Source: Agapetus fuscipes (lineage: Eukaryota; Arthropoda; Insecta; Trichoptera; Glossosomatidae). Taken from it: 64,000 nucleotides of DNA. A program made the position numbers and the translations under genes. The notes beneath the pieces were generated by a model. The model saw nothing but the letters and a program-made list of their open reading frames with translations, was not told the origin of the DNA and ran no database searches. Of the stretch, positions 51,634 to 63,500 are shown in pieces (within the stretch, counting starts at the first letter, position 1; each line of letters opens with the position of its first letter). Location: assembly GCA_951799405.1 (NCBI GenBank), contig OX637335.1:20526342-20590341 (forward strand), in the 5' to 3' direction.

Positions 51634-53044
51634 GTCAATGTGCTCACACGAATTTGTCGTTTAATTTGCATAAACAGTTGATATCTTACATAAAATAACA
51701 AAAAGTTTCCGCAGGAGCTTTTTACCATAACAAACTGTCAAAAACAGCTGTCAACATTGATCAGGCTGTCCACAGTGCTGCCAACACTACTTTTGACATT
51801 TACAAGCTGCAGGAAAATTAAATATACCTACTCGTATCAAAAGAAAAACATTTTGAAAAACTCGTTTAAATTCCATAAATTTTCAACATAAAGAAATATT
51901 TCTTACCGTTATTATCACAAAGCAATACACTTATCATTTTATAAGCTTTCATGCTAGGTAGTTGGTCGTTTGTAAAAAGTGCACTGAATGACAAGGCCCG
52001 GATTAAAACCACTGGGGACCCTGGAGCGGGAAAAGTCAAGGGGCCCCTAACCCTCTATCCCCTCCCAGCTCCCACTTACACCTCGTGACCTCCCTGCGTC
52101 AAACAAAAAATGTATACTTATTGGGAACCAAAATGATTACTGACGGCTCTTTGAGTTTGTTTTTGGGAAACCTCTTTGGGAGGTCTATGACACTTGCTAT
52201 AAGGAGCTTCGTCTTATCCTTTTTGTACAAAAACGCATTGAAATATTTTTCAATGCAATTTCATATCAGTCGCCATGGGCGTGTTTGATCTCGTATGCTG
52301 ATTTTGATTCGGACCCAAAAAATAAATAAAAGTAAATATCTCTCATTTAAGGAGGGCGTGGTTGTGAATGTTTTAAAAACCTGAGCCCTCGAACAAATTT
52401 ATGTCAAAAAATTATTTGAGTAGGTATATTTTTCTACAATGTTTTGGAGGGGCCTAGGACGCAAGGGCCCTAGTTCAATCGCACAGCCGGAATGTATATG
52501 AGCGAGCAAACGTCACTCTTTATGGGACTACCATCCTTAGCAACAAATAAGAAAATTTTGGTTTGCCATTGGCAACCCGGTCGGATGACGACACAATATT
52601 GTTAGGTCAATATTCACGTGCCGACCTCATTACACATCCACAGGGCTTAAACTGAATTTAGATGACGGCTAAAGGAGGGCGCTGTTATGACTTTGCGGCC
52701 TTCAAACTCCTAAAATCAACGGGTAGCATTTTGTTTTTCTTCAACAAAATACTTTTTAAATTTAAGTAACTCAGCTAACACATTGAACTATCAAAAGTGA
52801 CGCTTTACAAGATGACGACGTTATAACCAATTTTCACCAAGTTTAGGTTAAGCCGTGTCAATATATACATTAAAATGGAATAATCTAAGGAATAAAACAC
52901 TTTGGATATTTTTTCATAACGATAAAATCCCATTACTGAACATGTATTTATATAATGTGGGACGACCTTAACAATTTTTTGATAAAAATTAAAATAACTC
53001 ATTCATACTCATGTATAAAATTATGAAAAAGTTCAAAGGGGAAC
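51634..53044. other. Spacer between the two METTL26-like genes
   Basis: No gene. A repeat with GGCCC-rich edges (about 51993-52045 and 52445-52480, AAGGCCCGGATTAA and GCAAGGGCCCTAG) may be a degraded MITE. Confidence 0.4.
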
Positions 53045-53993
53045 TTAATTGTTAAGATTATTATTCTTTGTCCATATAACACACTTATTATTAGCTGGCA
53101 TGGGAACAATTTCTCTTAACGTCAAATTGTTATTTTGAGCCAGTTGTTGCAAAACCCCCAAGTCTCTAATTCCCCATCGAGAATCCCGAGACTTCAGAGA
53201 GAAATCAAAGTCCACATTGCTCTGAGGGCTAATAACTCCACCTTCAGAAAATGGTCCATAAGTGATCATGACTCCATTTGGCTTCAAATATCTCCCAGCA
53301 TTTGTAAACAAGCCTTCCGAGCACGCAAACGGAGAAATGTGCATCATATTTGCATTATAAATTATATCTATGCTGTCAGGTTTGAATCCCTTTGTTCCCA
53401 TGTCTTCACAAATATCAACTAGTATCGGTTGCTTGACATTCTTCGTAACACATTCATCTGCGTAGATCCCAATGCTTCCCAATAAGTCTTCTTCGTATTC
53501 TGTCGGTTGAAATGTTATTTTTGGAAAGTTTGGAGCAAAGTGAGCTATGTGCTGACCGGAGCCAGAAGATATCTCAACAAAGTTTAGATCTTGTTGGAGG
53601 GAAAAGTAGACTGGAAGCTGTTTCTTCAGAACTTCTAGAATCGGCTCTTTGTTGCGACTAGCAGCTGGGTATATCAACTTGTTCTTCTGGTAGCTAAAAT
53701 AAAATAAAATTTACAGTTTTATTTATTTACATGAATGGTATATGATATAAGTAAGCGCTATTTTTGTGTGCCATCACATCTTGAAAGCTTTCTGGGAGTT
53801 TTTGGTCATCGGAAGAAAAGAACTAGGAGTTGTAAGGCCGGATGAATGTATGTGTTCAGCCAGTGATTCATTCATTTTTCAACCCATGGAAAAGCATTTT
53901 CCAAAACGAATTCATGTAGCAAAAATCAAAGCAAATAAGTATTTACCTGGAACTTGTATCACAAGAAGTCCCAAAGCTCTTTGCTGAAGACAT
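53045..53993 (-). CDS. METTL26: METTL26/UPF0585 methyltransferase-like protein, two exons
   Basis: Exon 1 is 53947-53993 (ATG at 53993, donor GTAAAT) and exon 2 is 53045-53693 (acceptor TTTTAG). Joined they give 231 codons plus stop. Exon 1 encodes the short leader MSSAKSFGTSCDTSS; exon 2 opens YQKNKLIYPAASRNKEPIL. The predicted SAM-binding loop is EISSGSGQHIAHFAPNFP, followed by FQPTEYEEDLLGS, DIIYNANMMHISP, ITYGPFSEGGVISPQSN and RWGIRDL, ending CVIWTKN. Its length is close to the family norm. It faces PIGN head to head across about 370 bp, so the two probably share a promoter region. The molecular substrate is unknown; methyltransferase activity is inferred from the fold. Confidence 0.9.
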
Positions 53994-54363
53994 GATAAAA
54001 GAAATCCCAAGTAAAAAGGATGAATAGAATTTCAAATTTAAGTTATTATTCCTTATGAAACTTTGCAATATTTTCATTACTTCACCACAGTCATATCAAG
54101 CTTTTATTTGATTTTTATTATGGTTGACAGCATCGTTTTGTGATTTTTTCTTCTTTTATTCCAATTTATGGCTAGAAAGTTGTTTGTCGTATTCCTTGGC
54201 TGTATTTATTCACTGATTTATTTAGGTAATTTTTTACTTCCCATACAAAAGAAGAAGAAGTTTGACATTTCAAACGTCATATTTAGTCACTTTTGACATC
54301 TCGCACACCCCTGCGCTTTTTAATTCAATTCTTTATTACTTAAACTGTTTAAAGATATTCAAA
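53994..54363. promoter_or_regulatory. Putative bidirectional promoter between METTL26 and PIGN
   Basis: The 370 bp separating two divergent start codons (53993 minus, 54364 plus). It is AT-rich with no obvious TATA box and no recognisable repeat. The promoter call rests only on gene orientation and spacing. Confidence 0.45.
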
Positions 54364-54563
54364 ATGCTGGTTTTATGGGGCTTTGCTATCCACATTGTAT
54401 TTCTGGCGTCCATATTTGATATTTACTTTAAATCTCCTGTCATCACCGGCGTTGCACAATATAAACCATCTCAGGAAGCGCCGGCAACCCGCCTCGTTCT
54501 CTTTGTGGCCGACGGCTTGAGAATGGAGTCCCTGCGGAAAAGTAGAGAAGCACCATATCTAAA
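54364..54563 (+). CDS. PIGN: PIGN exon 1
   Basis: Contains the start codon. [20 protein letters not shown] is the membrane anchor, and the exon carries [14 protein letters not shown] with the first catalytic Asp. Phase 2, donor GTAAGT. Confidence 0.92.
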
Positions 54564-57500
54564 GTAAGTCATTGATTTTTTCCCTGCTTTTTATCCAGCT
54601 ACTGCCAGTACCACTGCAGATAATTCTCACTTTGTTCTATCCTTGCACACTTCTTTTACCCCCTCGACATTTGTCCAAACTGTCTCTTCTCTTTGTCTCA
54701 CTCTGCAGATTGCAATCATTTGCAATATCGTTATTAGATCAATTCATTCCTTTCTCAGTCTTCCCCTTTCGCATTCCCTTCGTATACTCGTTTTATCAAG
54801 CTTTCATCGCTCTTTGAGAACTTGGTGTTTTCACGACTCATTCCTTTCTCAACTGCTCGCTTATGGAACGAGTCACTGGTATCTGTGTTTCCATCCTAAC
54901 CTTGTTCTATTCAAAACCAACATCAATCGCCTTCCAATCACTTCCTTTCAGTGTCTCAAAACAAAGCCAACACAACGCTACACACCACAACACTACGCAG
55001 CTAACAGCCCTGCAACAAATGATCAGGACATCAACCGCCACATCACCAACACCTCTGCAGCACTACAACAAGTGTTGTAGACCCCTAGAGTCTCTGAAAT
55101 CTAGGGCATAGGATTCCTTAAAAAAAATTAAAAAGAGATACCCGAACCATCTCTTTGCACTTTATTATACTTTACTCTCATATTCTGGTTTGTTTATTCA
55201 TAACCTACCTTCCTACATTTATTAATATAGCCGACAATTCTACCATACATACTTTTACTCAATGGATTCAGCACAAATTTGGAAATAGTATAGTTTTCTC
55301 CGCCCGCAAGCGTCACACGTCCTTAGGGCGTTGTATGTCCTTTCCTTTGCAATCTACCTGTGTTACACCACTATTTGGTTGTGTATATATATTTTTTGAG
55401 TCCATTTACTGCCCATGTCTCACTTCCATACATCAAAATGAGTAACAACATCTCACTGCGAACCGCCAGTCTCAAATTCCTTGAAATTCTATTAATCCTC
55501 TCAATCACTCCCATCACGCATCATTCTTTACTTTCATACGTCTTTTCTTTCAACCTTCAACATCAACCTCTTTCATCTGCTTACCATTCGTCTTGAACAG
55601 CTTTCTTTCTAAATTCAAACAAATTCAATATCTGATGATTTTTCAATTTTCAGATCAATTATGAAGAAGCGCGGCTCCTGGGGTATATCCAACACCAGGA
55701 TACCCACAGAGTCACGGCCCGGTCACGTGGCCATCATAGCAGGCTTCTACGAAGATCCATCCGCGATAGCCAGAGGATGGAAAGAAAATCCCGTGGACTT
55801 TGATTCCGTCTTTAATCAAAGCCGTCACACTTGGTCATGGGGCAGCCCAGACATTCTGCCGATGTTTGCCAAAGGGGCAACAGGAAATCACGTGGAGACT
55901 CATTACTATAGTCACGAGGAGGAAGACTTCTCTGGGAAGGTGTCCACGACTAAATTGGACACGTGGGTGTTTGACAATGTGGAGAGATTCTTTGCTAATG
56001 CGGAGAATGATGATGCATTAGTTGAGAAGCTGAAGCAAGATAAGATTGTGCTGTTTTTACATTTGTTGGGCTTGGATACAGCAGGACACACGCATAAACC
56101 ACACTCTAAGTAAGAAACATTTCTGCATAAAATTACAGTCAAATTACAAATTACTAATTTTTCCTGTGAACGTGCTGTCTGACAATTCAATTGCAGATGT
56201 TTTACAAGTTTCCTTTTTGTGCTTTCAGGGAATATCAAAACAACATCAGAGTGGTGGATGAGGGAGTGGCTAAAATTGAAGCGCTAATCGAAAACTATTT
56301 TGGAAATGACAGCAAAACAGCTTACATCTTTACTGCAGATCACGGAATGACTGACTGGGGTATTTATCAATCTTTTGTATTTCATTTTATTTTAATCAAA
56401 CCAAATAAATATCAAATATATATAACTCAGGCCTTACAGAATGAATACAAATATTTAGTACATCAAAATCTGACGATGGACAGGAAATAGATAATTTATA
56501 ATTTTGAGTGTTGACGCTGTAAGTTAGTGTACGCTGTAAGTCTTTATACTGTCCTTTGCTCGAGTACAAAACATTGCGTAAACTCCTACTGATTGCTTAA
56601 ATAGAAAATGGAATGGATGTACGGAGGGTACAACAGCACCCATAGTGAGTGATCTAGTTTTCATACTTTTTTTTACTCAATTGAGGGTAGTTGGCGTAAT
56701 GTTTTATACTCTATGTACTGATGGTAGAAAGGAGCTGGATGACTTATTATTTTGTTTGTTGATTTTGGTGTACGCTGTAAGTCTGCACCGAACTTTGACT
56801 TATATCCAGTCGGCATGGCCAGTACCTCAGCAGATGTGTCTTTGTTCTGTCCTCGCACACTTCTAGCATCTCCTCGGCATACATCACTCCTTTATTCACG
56901 TTCTTCTCTTTTTTTCACTTGGCAGTTTCCAGCCAGTCCTTACTTTGCCGTGTCTTAAATAAATATGATTATTTTGTTAGGATCTCATGGCGCTGGAGGA
57001 GATCACGAGACGCAGACTCCTCTGATAGCCTGGGGGGCTGGCATAGCAGGCCCTGATCCCAGGTACGAGGCTGAGCACAAAACCAAGATGAAGGATGTCA
57101 ACCAGGCCGACATCTGCCCGCTGATGGCTGCTCTCATAGGAGTTCCTACACCTGTCAACTCAGTGGTGAGAGAGCTATTGCCCAAGGTTGTGGGTTGGAA
57201 TCCCGGCAGAGCGCAAAAAATATGTCATTTTTATTTTAAAATATGCTCTTTGCTAGGTTGAAAACTTCTTATACTTTACCAAAGACCGGTCACCAAAGGT
57301 CTATCCAGCCTTACAGCAACTGGGTCTTGCTTGAGAATTGAGACCAAGCTCGCAGAGGACTCGTGGGGTGTGATTCACACAAAAACAGCGCTCACCAAAT
57401 AAATCATTCTAATATTATTATTTAAACTAGATTGTATATTAAATTCAGGGCTTGAATGTGTAGATTGTCTTATCAATAACTGAGCTGGTAGAATGTTTAT

Positions 57501-60500
57501 GTTTCATGCTAGCGAGTTTTGTGACTACTGCCACTGCAAGAGCGCTTTCAGTCTTGATGCGGCGGTAAAGAAGTGGGTCCCTCTTGAAGCTCTCAATTCC
57601 TTCCGTGGAGCGCACTTCTGGAGGCAGATTGACAAAAACTATTTTAACTTTTTTGTTGTAGGGCACACTCCCCGAGCCTTATCTTGGCACAGCTCCTGAC
57701 GTAAAGGCGTGGGCTCTCTACAGCAATGCAAGGCAAATACTCAACCAATATGATAGAAAACGAGAAGTCACCGAGGCCAAAGCTATCTCAGCATTATTCA
57801 AACCATTCGCCAACCTCACTAAAAGCAAAATGCAAAAGAGCATTCAGCAACTGGAAGTGTTGCTCAGCGATGAACATTATGACAAAGCTGTAAAGGATAT
57901 TTCATTTTATATTTTCACATTTATATTGTAATCATTGTTCTATTGAATAACCCCTTATATTGGTTCTAGATGGCTCTGAGTAAACAGCTCATATCTCTCG
58001 GTCTGACAGGATTGGATTACTACCAAAACTATTATCAGAATATCCTGTTGAATTGTATGACATTTTCGTTCCTTGGCTGGATTTGGTTGCTTTTCACTGT
58101 TCTACTTCAAGGAGTGAAAACCAATCAAAACTTAGAGAAATCACCATTCAAAACTCCTAGATCCAAAGCTTGCTACTTGGACGCGTTTACAGATCAGCTA
58201 CCTTTAAAAATCCTGTTTGGAAGCTGCATACTTGTGATAGTATACCTCATCTACGGTAAAACTCTTAAACATCTTCTTTCAAACCATGATTTTTTTTTAA
58301 AGTTTTTGTGTATTGAAATGTGTTTTTATTTTTAGTTCAAGAACTGCCCGCTCAGTATTACATTTACTGTACATTGCCAGTTTTAATTTGGTGGAATGCT
58401 GCACTATCGTGGAGACTTTGGTTAAGATACATGATTACTCTAAAAGACAACACATCAGCTGTTTCCCGAGTACTGAAACTGTCTTTTACCATCGCCATTT
58501 ATTTGATCGGCATCTTGATACTTGTGAGTACTCAAAAAACACATTATTATAATATGTTGTGGGTGGTATTAATGGAAATACTGTTGCTGACCATGGACGC
58601 GATATAATGGAGGCAACGAAAAGTCCATAGACAAAAAAAATTACATCAAACATCTGGACTAGGGACCCAGCTAACTAATGTTCTGTTGTTCGTTTCTAAT
58701 GACTCTAAGTCAGTGGAGGGCAAGCTTAATGGGGGGCCAAAAAGTCTAAGAAATTTCAGAGGAGGAGAGAATTCCGGAATTGTAGGAAAAATGCATTTTG
58801 TGTTGAAACTTTGTCATATAAAAACATTACAGCATTACACACTTGCACTAATGTTCTAGCGGGCTTCTTTACCTATGCGTCTATTATTCTACTTAGTATA
58901 ATCTACTTAATACTTCAAGACCGTCAAGATATAATTATCGTGGGCCATATACTACTCATGTCGAAGGACCGTTGGCAGGCTGGATAAAATGCTTTCACGG
59001 GCCAGAGATGGCCCGCGGGCCGTACTTTGCTCATCCCTGCTCTAATTAGTACATAAATGCGTGATATTAGACTCCCAAAAGAAGAAGCATCTGTTTCAAG
59101 TCCATTTGTAAAAATACAACAAATTGACATGATAAAAATGATCAAAACCATAAATGACAGAACACAATAAGTTCCTAATAAATAAATCACTTTTGTGTTC
59201 TTTCGGGTTTGACCATGTTCTACTTGCAGCTCCCACATCTGCCGGAGATGTAAGAGCTGCAAGTAGAACATGGTCAAACCCGAAAGAACACAAAAGTGAT
59301 TTATTTATTATTAACACCAGCCATGAAAGTGAAAGTGAAGTTTTAAACTTTATACAATAAGTTCCCTCCAATATCTGAATTAGACCGTCTTGAAGTTAGT
59401 TGTAGGTAGATAGTCAAGGTGGCAGCACTTCATTCTGAACATAGCGCATTCCATTCCTAGTTGCAGGGCTTATGTTCATTTGAGATTGGGTTTTTATACT
59501 GTAGGTCCACATGTGGCATGTGCTAGCGCGAACTTATACGTGTCGGCTTGTGGGAATGCATTTAATATGAATCTCATATGATATATATCTGTGCAACTTA
59601 GATTTAGATTTGATTTATAATTATTTTTGCTTTCAGGTGGTATCATTCTTCCATCGCTGGGCTTTGAGTGTTGCCATGTTTGGGCTGGCGTTGTTTCCAT
59701 TTAAAGAGTCACACAGGAAGACATTATCCTGGTCTTTTCTACTGAGTTGGGTCACAAGCTGCATATCTCTAGCGGGATTTTCATTCTTACCCGTGATTGG
59801 AAAACAAGACGACAAACATCTGGTGTAAGTTATTTCTTTTATTGCATTTAAATGTCCGTCTGTAGTCTTTGTGTCAAGTAACCCACCAACAATTGGACTA
59901 AATAACGGGTTGTCCAACAGCTTTGGTTTTCAGACAACAATAAACTCAACACATTTAAAATGGAAGTAAAAATATGACGTAATTGATAAAGCTAAAAACA
60001 GGATAGTCAGCCATAACTTCAGTACTATATTGTGCAGGTATGTATATTAAAAAAAAACATTTAAGTGCCACGTACTGCATTTAAGGCAATTGTCACTATT
60101 GTATCTATATTTTTCAATGCTGTAAAATAACTAAAATCTCTGATTATTGTGAATCCCCTTTTTATTTATTTTTAGTTGCCAAGGAATATATTATCTTGAA
60201 TATGTTGTGTCCATTGACTAAAATTTTGGTCAGTTTTGACTTAAATTCATGAAAACAACGAAGACAAAAAAAAGACTGCTTTTGTCTGTAATGTTACATA
60301 CTTTAGAAAATCTGTTTCTTCTTCCATCCATCTTTATGTACCTACAATTTTTTTTGGTCTACTTGAAAGACGTGTCTAACCTAATTTAATATAAGTTGCA
60401 AAGATATGTAACATTAAGGATCCACATTAAATGCATTTTCACAAGCAGACATGTGTAAGTTCGCGCTTAAACATGCCCCATGTGGACTTACAATATAAAA

Positions 60501-63500
60501 ACCCGAATCTCAAATGAACATACACCCTGCAACTCTTGCTAACCTTCCCTGAAACAGGGGTGACATTGGCAAAGTGAACCATCTTCTACAGCATGGGTGG
60601 TCAGCCGCATACCAACCTAGAAGTCAAGGGACATACACGGCAAATTACATTTTTTAAATCAATAAATAATAATATGTATGGACATCAAAACTAAAACAGA
60701 AAAGAAAATTCTAATTTAAAAAACCCTAGCCACCAACATTACAGATCAACCGCCACTTCTCTCTGGGATCTGTCCTTACATACTTCTTTCATTTCCTCCA
60801 GAGTCATAACCTTCTTCATACAAGCTCTCCTTTTATTTGTGTGTAAATATTATTTTTAGGAGGATGAACACTGAATGATAGAGTACGTAATGATTGGGTG
60901 ATGAACGAGTGTGGTATAAAAGAGAATATGAGAATGAAAGTACAAAAAAGTACGATGAGATGGTTCGGACATCTCGAAAGAATGGATGATGAACGACTAA
61001 CGAAGAAAGTGTACAAAGGAAATGTCAGAGGAAAGCGCGGAAGGGGAAGGCCGAGGAAAGAATGGTTAGACCAAATAGGTGAGATTGCGAAAGAATGGAA
61101 CCTGCAGAGTGAAAATAAGAGAAGAGTATGTATGAAAAAGGTGATAAATATTGAGGAAATGAAAGTGGTTTGTAAGGACAGAAAAAAGTGGAGGCGCATC
61201 TGCGGAGGTACCGGCCACCCCTAGTGGAACGGCGGCAGGATACAGTACAGATACAAATGTGTTTTGGCTATAATAATTTTATGATTGTTGAATGTTGTCT
61301 TTTAGACTAAATAATGTATTCTTTTTTGCAGAGCCATGTCTGGCGTATCTTGGTTTGTGTGCTCCATGATCTTCATGTCTTCCTATTCCCTGCCAATGAT
61401 GAAATGCGGCAAAGAAACCAAGAAGGAGAACATAGCCATGCTGGTGCCGGCTGTGATGATGCTGCTCGCCATTCAAAATAAATACTTTGTACATTACAGC
61501 TTCAACGAGAAAGGAGGTCTACCTCTGATTTGCCAAATTCTCACGTGGGTCTTAACTGGTAAGTTGAAAATCAAACTATTCAACGATTAGCACCCTATAT
61601 GTATATAGGAGGATAATTTAATTCATAATTAAAAACATGACAAAAGAGCACCATGTTTGTGTGTGTCACATCTCAAGGACCCTCTCCATCTTGAATGAGA
61701 TATTTTATAAAGGTGTGACTTCAGTGCTCCCTTAAACATACCAACAGATTCTGAACTCCTCTCTCCGGGTGGCAGTTTGTTCCACTCCATTGGTCTGCAA
61801 TCTGGAAAGCACGGTTTTCAAAATTATTGCATATTTGATGGTGAGGCTGCATGAACCTGACAGCACCACTCCCCGCTGACCTGTGTCTGCACCCTCACGC
61901 TCGCCTAACAGGGGAAACATGCCTGCCAGATATGACAGAGCCATACCATTTTGGGCTTCGAATCCCATCAAATACACACGATAGACAGCCTTCTCAGGAA
62001 AACGAAGCCAATGCAGTTTATTTATGGCTTAGCATCAGAATGCTGCAATCTCTCAATAATGCATGATGTAGACTTGGAATGGCTCTACTTGACTGAAACC
62101 TTATCAAACGTTTCTGCTCTTCCATTTTATAATAAATATTGTTTTCTTGTAGTTTTGAGCATGATAGTACCATTGTTATCATCGCGCTGGGTGATCTCCC
62201 GTCTGTTCTCCATCTATTCAAGTCTTGCGGTGTTCTTTATTCTCCTATCTGTGAGCCACGAGGGATTCTTCCTTCTCATCCTGACTATCAACCTGTTCTG
62301 TTGGCTTACTATCGAGCACCAATCTTCCAGAATACATCAATCCATCAAGGTAACAATTGAACTTCACCCTGAGTGTAAAGCATTGCGAAAACTCACTTCG
62401 ATCACGTAAAAATAGAAAAAGTGTATAAAAACTAAATCTCTCACTAGAGATGCTGTTGTATCTTCCATACATTTATCTATTTTATGCGATCTAGGGGAGT
62501 TCATGCAATGCTTTATACTCAGAGTACTTATTCCTGTATACTTTTATTATTAGTAAATGTACGTATTTAATACTTCTTTTTTGCTTTTCCAGCTGTCACA
62601 TTGGAATTTCATGCATCAAAATAAAGCAACGAGTTTTATTAAAATTTCTCCCATCGACAGGTCTTTAAATTCAGATGACTTCCGACGAGCCTACATATTT
62701 GTATCCTTTTTCACAACAATTTATCATAGTTGTCTTTCAAATAATTGTTTATGGCTTTTGGACAACTCATCAGTTAGCACAATGCTTGGAGAGCGTGCAT
62801 TTGCAGTTGCTGGTCGTCTGGCCTGGAACCCCCTGCCTCATCATGTGAGAGAGCTCGAGGACCATGGGAAGTTCCGGAACGCACTGAAGACAAGAAAATT
62901 TCTGTAATCATTTGCACAAGCGCCCTTGGAGTGACTACATCACAAAACGACGCTATAAAGAATTCATCAACTCATCATCATCATCAAATAATAATCAGAG
63001 ATTTAAAATTTGATCAGTAACCAAAAGATTTACATAAAATCCCCTCGATCGCGTAAATTGAAAATGTATGGAATATGTGATGGCACTCCTAGTGAGTGGC
63101 TTACTTTACATATCTTTTTCTGATTTACGCAATTGAAGGAAGCTTACAAAATGTTTTATACACAGGTTACAGTTACAAAAAAATAAAGTACAGGTGATGA
63201 AAAAAATAACCATTTGCTAGATTTAGTTCATTCTCGGGAAATACTATAGGGATGATTTATTCAGTGAGAGTTGTTTTTGTGTGAATCACACCTCAAGAGC
63301 CCTCTACGAACTTGGTCGTCGCTATAGATAGCACCAATTCTTAAGCAAGACCGAGTTGCTGTAAGGCTGAATGGACCTTTGGTGACCGGTCTTTGTTAAA
63401 GGTTCATTAATTCTTCAACTCAGCGAAGAGCATATCGGAAAATATAAATGGCATAATTTTTGTGCTCCGCCGGGACTTGAACCCACGGCCTTCTATTTAC

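Noticed and set aside
59096..59371. Overlapping ORFs on both strands sharing peptide segments
   Set aside because: The similarity arises only from the perfect inverted repeat at 59177-59309.
61732..62066. ORFs between PIGN exons 9 and 10
   Set aside because: Repeat-like sequence with no recognised product; the intron boundaries of PIGN span it.
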